Source: Pseudoalteromonas luteoviolacea H33-S (GTDB lineage: Bacteria > Pseudomonadota > Gammaproteobacteria > Enterobacterales > Alteromonadaceae). From it: a stretch of DNA of 64,000 bases. Under the pieces are notes generated by a model. It saw only the letters and a list, made by a program, of their open reading frames with translations, searched no databases and had not been told where the DNA came from. Positions 62,219-64,000 of the stretch are shown piece after piece (the stretch's first letter is position 1; each line of letters begins with the position of its first letter). The position numbers and the translations under genes are program-made. The stretch covers positions 1 to 64,000 of the forward strand of contig NZ_AUXY01000046.1 of the NCBI RefSeq assembly GCF_001625695.1. Direction: 5' to 3'.

Positions 62219-63145
62219 TTACCTGCCAGCATCTCTGCGTATTTGTTGTAGTAACTCGTCGTCTCTGATCAATCGCTGCATGACCGCCTGAACTTCAGAG
62301 CTACTTGCGTTGTCGTACATTGTTAAAATATCGTTCGCCAACTGCTGCTTCACTTCTGGATCGCTTTCACCGGCTTGATAATACTGACCCATCAGACCTT
62401 CCGCAGCCATGGTTTTCATATATTTATTAGGCTCTTTTTCAATAATATCTTGTAAAGATTTCGCGATACGGCTATCCACAACAGGTGAGTGCGCAACCAC
62501 TTCCAAAGCTTGTACCTTAAGTTTATCATCAGCACTATTTCTACTAATTTCAAGGACGGCATCCACAGTCTCATAATCAAACATTTCGCCTTGTGTTCGA
62601 TTAAGAATGTACATATTCATTTGTAATTGTCCCATCGCAGAGAGACGCTCTTGCGGTGTTAAAGTTTGGTCAAGTACCTTGCCTCTTAAATCTTGGCTTA
62701 CCTGAGACGCATACTCTGGATCAGTCTTTAATTTCAAGTCATAGTCTTTCGGCAAATCTTCGTAAAACCCATAAACAGGATTATCTTCGCTTCTTTTTTG
62801 CCTATCTTTACGTTCTTTCTCTTCAAGCACTGCAAGAATAGTTTCTTCCATCGCACCATTCGATGCACCAGTGCCGAAAGCTTGATTTTCAATGTCTAGT
62901 AGACGCTCTTCTAGATATTCGATACGAGCGATTAAAGCACTGTTATCCATATCTTCGTAGCTTTGATTGTCATTCACCTCAAGTTGAGCACTGTCAACTT
63001 GAGTGCGGACAAATTGCTGTTGAGATTGTGGCTGTTCAGCAAGCAAGGGTTGGTTACTAGGGTCACTTGAGAAATGAGAATACAACGCCAGCGCTAGTGC
63101 CGCTGATGCAACGCCTAATGCTATATTGTTTTTTGTTTGAGACAT
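62219..63145 (-). CDS. Membrane-anchored coiled-coil/helical-repeat protein
   Basis: A 308-residue protein with an N-terminal hydrophobic segment (IALGVASAALALALYSHFSS) that could anchor it in the inner membrane, then a Gln/Asn/Ser-rich linker and a coiled coil (ALIARIEYLEERLLDIEN, about residue 73). The C-terminal half is helical with repeat-like segments (LKVQALEVVAHSPVVDSRIA, MKTMAAEGLMGQY) resembling HEAT-type repeats. No family is recognised. It may serve as an envelope scaffold; this is inference. Confidence 0.7.
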   Translation of the reverse strand: MSQTKNNIALGVASAALALALYSHFSSDPSNQPLLAEQPQSQQQFVRTQVDSAQLEVNDNQSYEDMDNSALIARIEYLEERLLDIENQAFGTGASNGAMEETILAVLEEKERKDRQKRSEDNPVYGFYEDLPKDYDLKLKTDPEYASQVSQDLRGKVLDQTLTPQERLSAMGQLQMNMYILNRTQGEMFDYETVDAVLEISRNSADDKLKVQALEVVAHSPVVDSRIAKSLQDIIEKEPNKYMKTMAAEGLMGQYYQAGESDPEVKQQLANDILTMYDNASSSEVQAVMQRLIRDDELLQQIRRDAGR

Positions 63146-63461
63146 CTTATACCTACACCTCTAATTCAGGCCTTAAATAAATTGCGCTTCCTTGATCCAA
63201 CAGTTAACGCTGTAATCTAAATTAATTAGACACCATAAACTGTTAAAAGTTGTACACTAAATTTAGCCATACATTGAGGGCAAATTGCAATCTTTGGACG
63301 ATATAAAAGCAACAATGAATTATTTAATAATAATTTAATTGAATTTTTAGCAAATTTTAAAACCACAAGCTATTGATATTATTAAATATAAATAATTCTC
63401 CCCCCTTTATGGTGGCTTAAAAAGCACACGATTAATCTTAATGCGATTTGCTAATTTTCGA
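63146..63461. other. AT-rich intergenic region
   Basis: A 316-base gap between the helical-repeat protein and the LysR-type gene, very AT-rich. It probably carries the promoter of the helical-repeat gene on the minus strand. I see no gene or strong hairpin. Confidence 0.4.
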
Positions 63462-64000
63462 TCAATTTGGCTCAATTTTCAGTGATGATTCAATGAATTT
63501 AAGCTTAAGCCAGGTAAGTAAACACGTTAGTGCCTCACTATTGCAGGTGTTTTGGTCCGTGACAAAAAAGTATGAAAATGGCATTAACATAGGTTCATAA
63601 GGTAATTTGACGAGCGCACCTTGAGCCAACATTTCAATGGCAATGTGGTGCCAGCCCAGTGCAATACCTTGACTATATTTAGCCGCAGTTAATGTATGAC
63701 CAAGATGGCTAAATGTTCTAATGTTTTGATTAGGTATACCGTCAACATAATGCTGTTCAAGCCAAGTTTGCCAATTAATACAACCAGGTGCGTCTTCCAT
63801 TCCACCTTGATAACTTAGCAAAGGAGCATCTTCGTCCAGCGCTTTTAAATAATTTGGCGAACAAACAGGGTAAGCCCATTCAGATGCAAGGCGAGTACAA
63901 TTAAGCCCTTGATATTGCCCATGACCAAAGTGCAAATGCGCATCTACATGGTGACAATTAAAGTCAATGAGCTGATCTTGTGCAATTAGGTTTAGTTCGA
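63462..64000 (-). CDS. LysR family regulator, effector domain, cut by window edge
   Basis: The C-terminal part of a LysR-type transcription regulator; the DNA-binding domain lies beyond 64000. Reading the frame to the edge gives LIDFNCHHVDAHLHFGHGQY, the effector-domain segment usual in GcvA-type LysR proteins (D-x-D-x-x-L-R/H-F-G). It continues with PVCSPNYLKAL, FSHLGHTLTAAKYSQGIALG and a normal C terminus. An open frame from TTG 63935 is only part of the gene. Its target is unknown. Confidence 0.85.
   Translation of the reverse strand, partial: ELNLIAQDQLIDFNCHHVDAHLHFGHGQYQGLNCTRLASEWAYPVCSPNYLKALDEDAPLLSYQGGMEDAPGCINWQTWLEQHYVDGIPNQNIRTFSHLGHTLTAAKYSQGIALGWHHIAIEMLAQGALVKLPYEPMLMPFSYFFVTDQNTCNSEALTCLLTWLKLKFIESSLKIEPN

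Noticed and set aside
1..64000. tRNA or rRNA genes, CRISPR arrays, insertion sequences, integrases, prophage
   Set aside because: I looked for transposase motifs, regular repeat-spacer arrays and RNA-gene segments and saw none. A tRNA scan could still find one that I missed by eye.

Overview
The window reads as chromosomal DNA of a marine gammaproteobacterium, most likely Pseudoalteromonas or a close Alteromonadales relative. The grounds are the low-to-moderate GC content, the methylcitrate cluster of AcnD/PrpF type, many secreted and outer-membrane proteins (chitinase, RTX protein, TonB receptor, porins, MipA), rich chemotaxis and c-di-GMP signalling, and small families such as DUF2999 and DUF3019. 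I see no rRNA, tRNA, CRISPR array, insertion sequence, integrase or phage gene. The genus is inferred from protein resemblance, not from a search.

Layout. 1-5.2 kb: a DUF2999 protein, an RsmB/NOP RNA cytosine methyltransferase, an exported VCBS/FG-GAP protein and an unknown lipoprotein. 5.2-9.4 kb: a secreted GH19 chitinase divergent from an acetyltransferase/FAD amine oxidase pair, then a small secreted protein. 9.4-13.9 kb: a YdcH-like protein, an SDR oxidoreductase, a STAS-like protein, an outer-membrane beta-barrel, a PRMT-like methyltransferase and a LysE exporter. 14.0-20.7 kb: the propionate (2-methylcitrate) operon, running GntR regulator, prpB, prpC, acnD, prpF on the minus strand, with a clear promoter and hairpins in its main gaps. 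21-24.2 kb: a cold-shock protein and a membrane GGDEF/EAL protein. 24.3-25.7 kb: a short chemoreceptor-like protein overlapping a di-iron ODP-like protein, a candidate cytoplasmic oxygen-sensing pair. 25.7-28.9 kb: a divergent SHMT paralogue, a LysE exporter and a GlxA/AraC-type regulator.

28.9-34.0 kb: a Sec-exported RTX-repeat protein and a large orphan secreted protein. 34.1-39.4 kb: a TonB receptor with STN domain, FecR and a FecI-type sigma factor (surface signalling and uptake) and an orphan OmpR-type regulator. 39.7-44.4 kb: a small Cys-rich secreted protein, a chemoreceptor divergent from a porin plus a half-length PstS-like protein, and another periplasmic binding protein. 44.6-48.6 kb: an exported GH3 hexosaminidase, a DUF1445 hydro-lyase, a PxpA-like protein and an acetyltransferase. 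48.6-54.7 kb: a beta-propeller lipoprotein, a MipA/DUF3019/two-component operon and ArfB. 54.9-59.4 kb: a MacAB-like export quartet (adaptor, ATPase, two permeases). 59.8-64 kb: an HPF-like protein, an NhaR-like regulator, a SelW-like protein, two small membrane proteins, a coiled-coil/helical-repeat membrane protein and a LysR regulator cut by the right edge.

The candidates I find most worth following are the chemoreceptor-tip/ODP pair (24339-25687), the SHMT paralogue with changed active-site residues beside its exporter and regulator (25760-28864), the PRMT-like/LysE pair (11954-13880), and the hairpins inside the prp operon.
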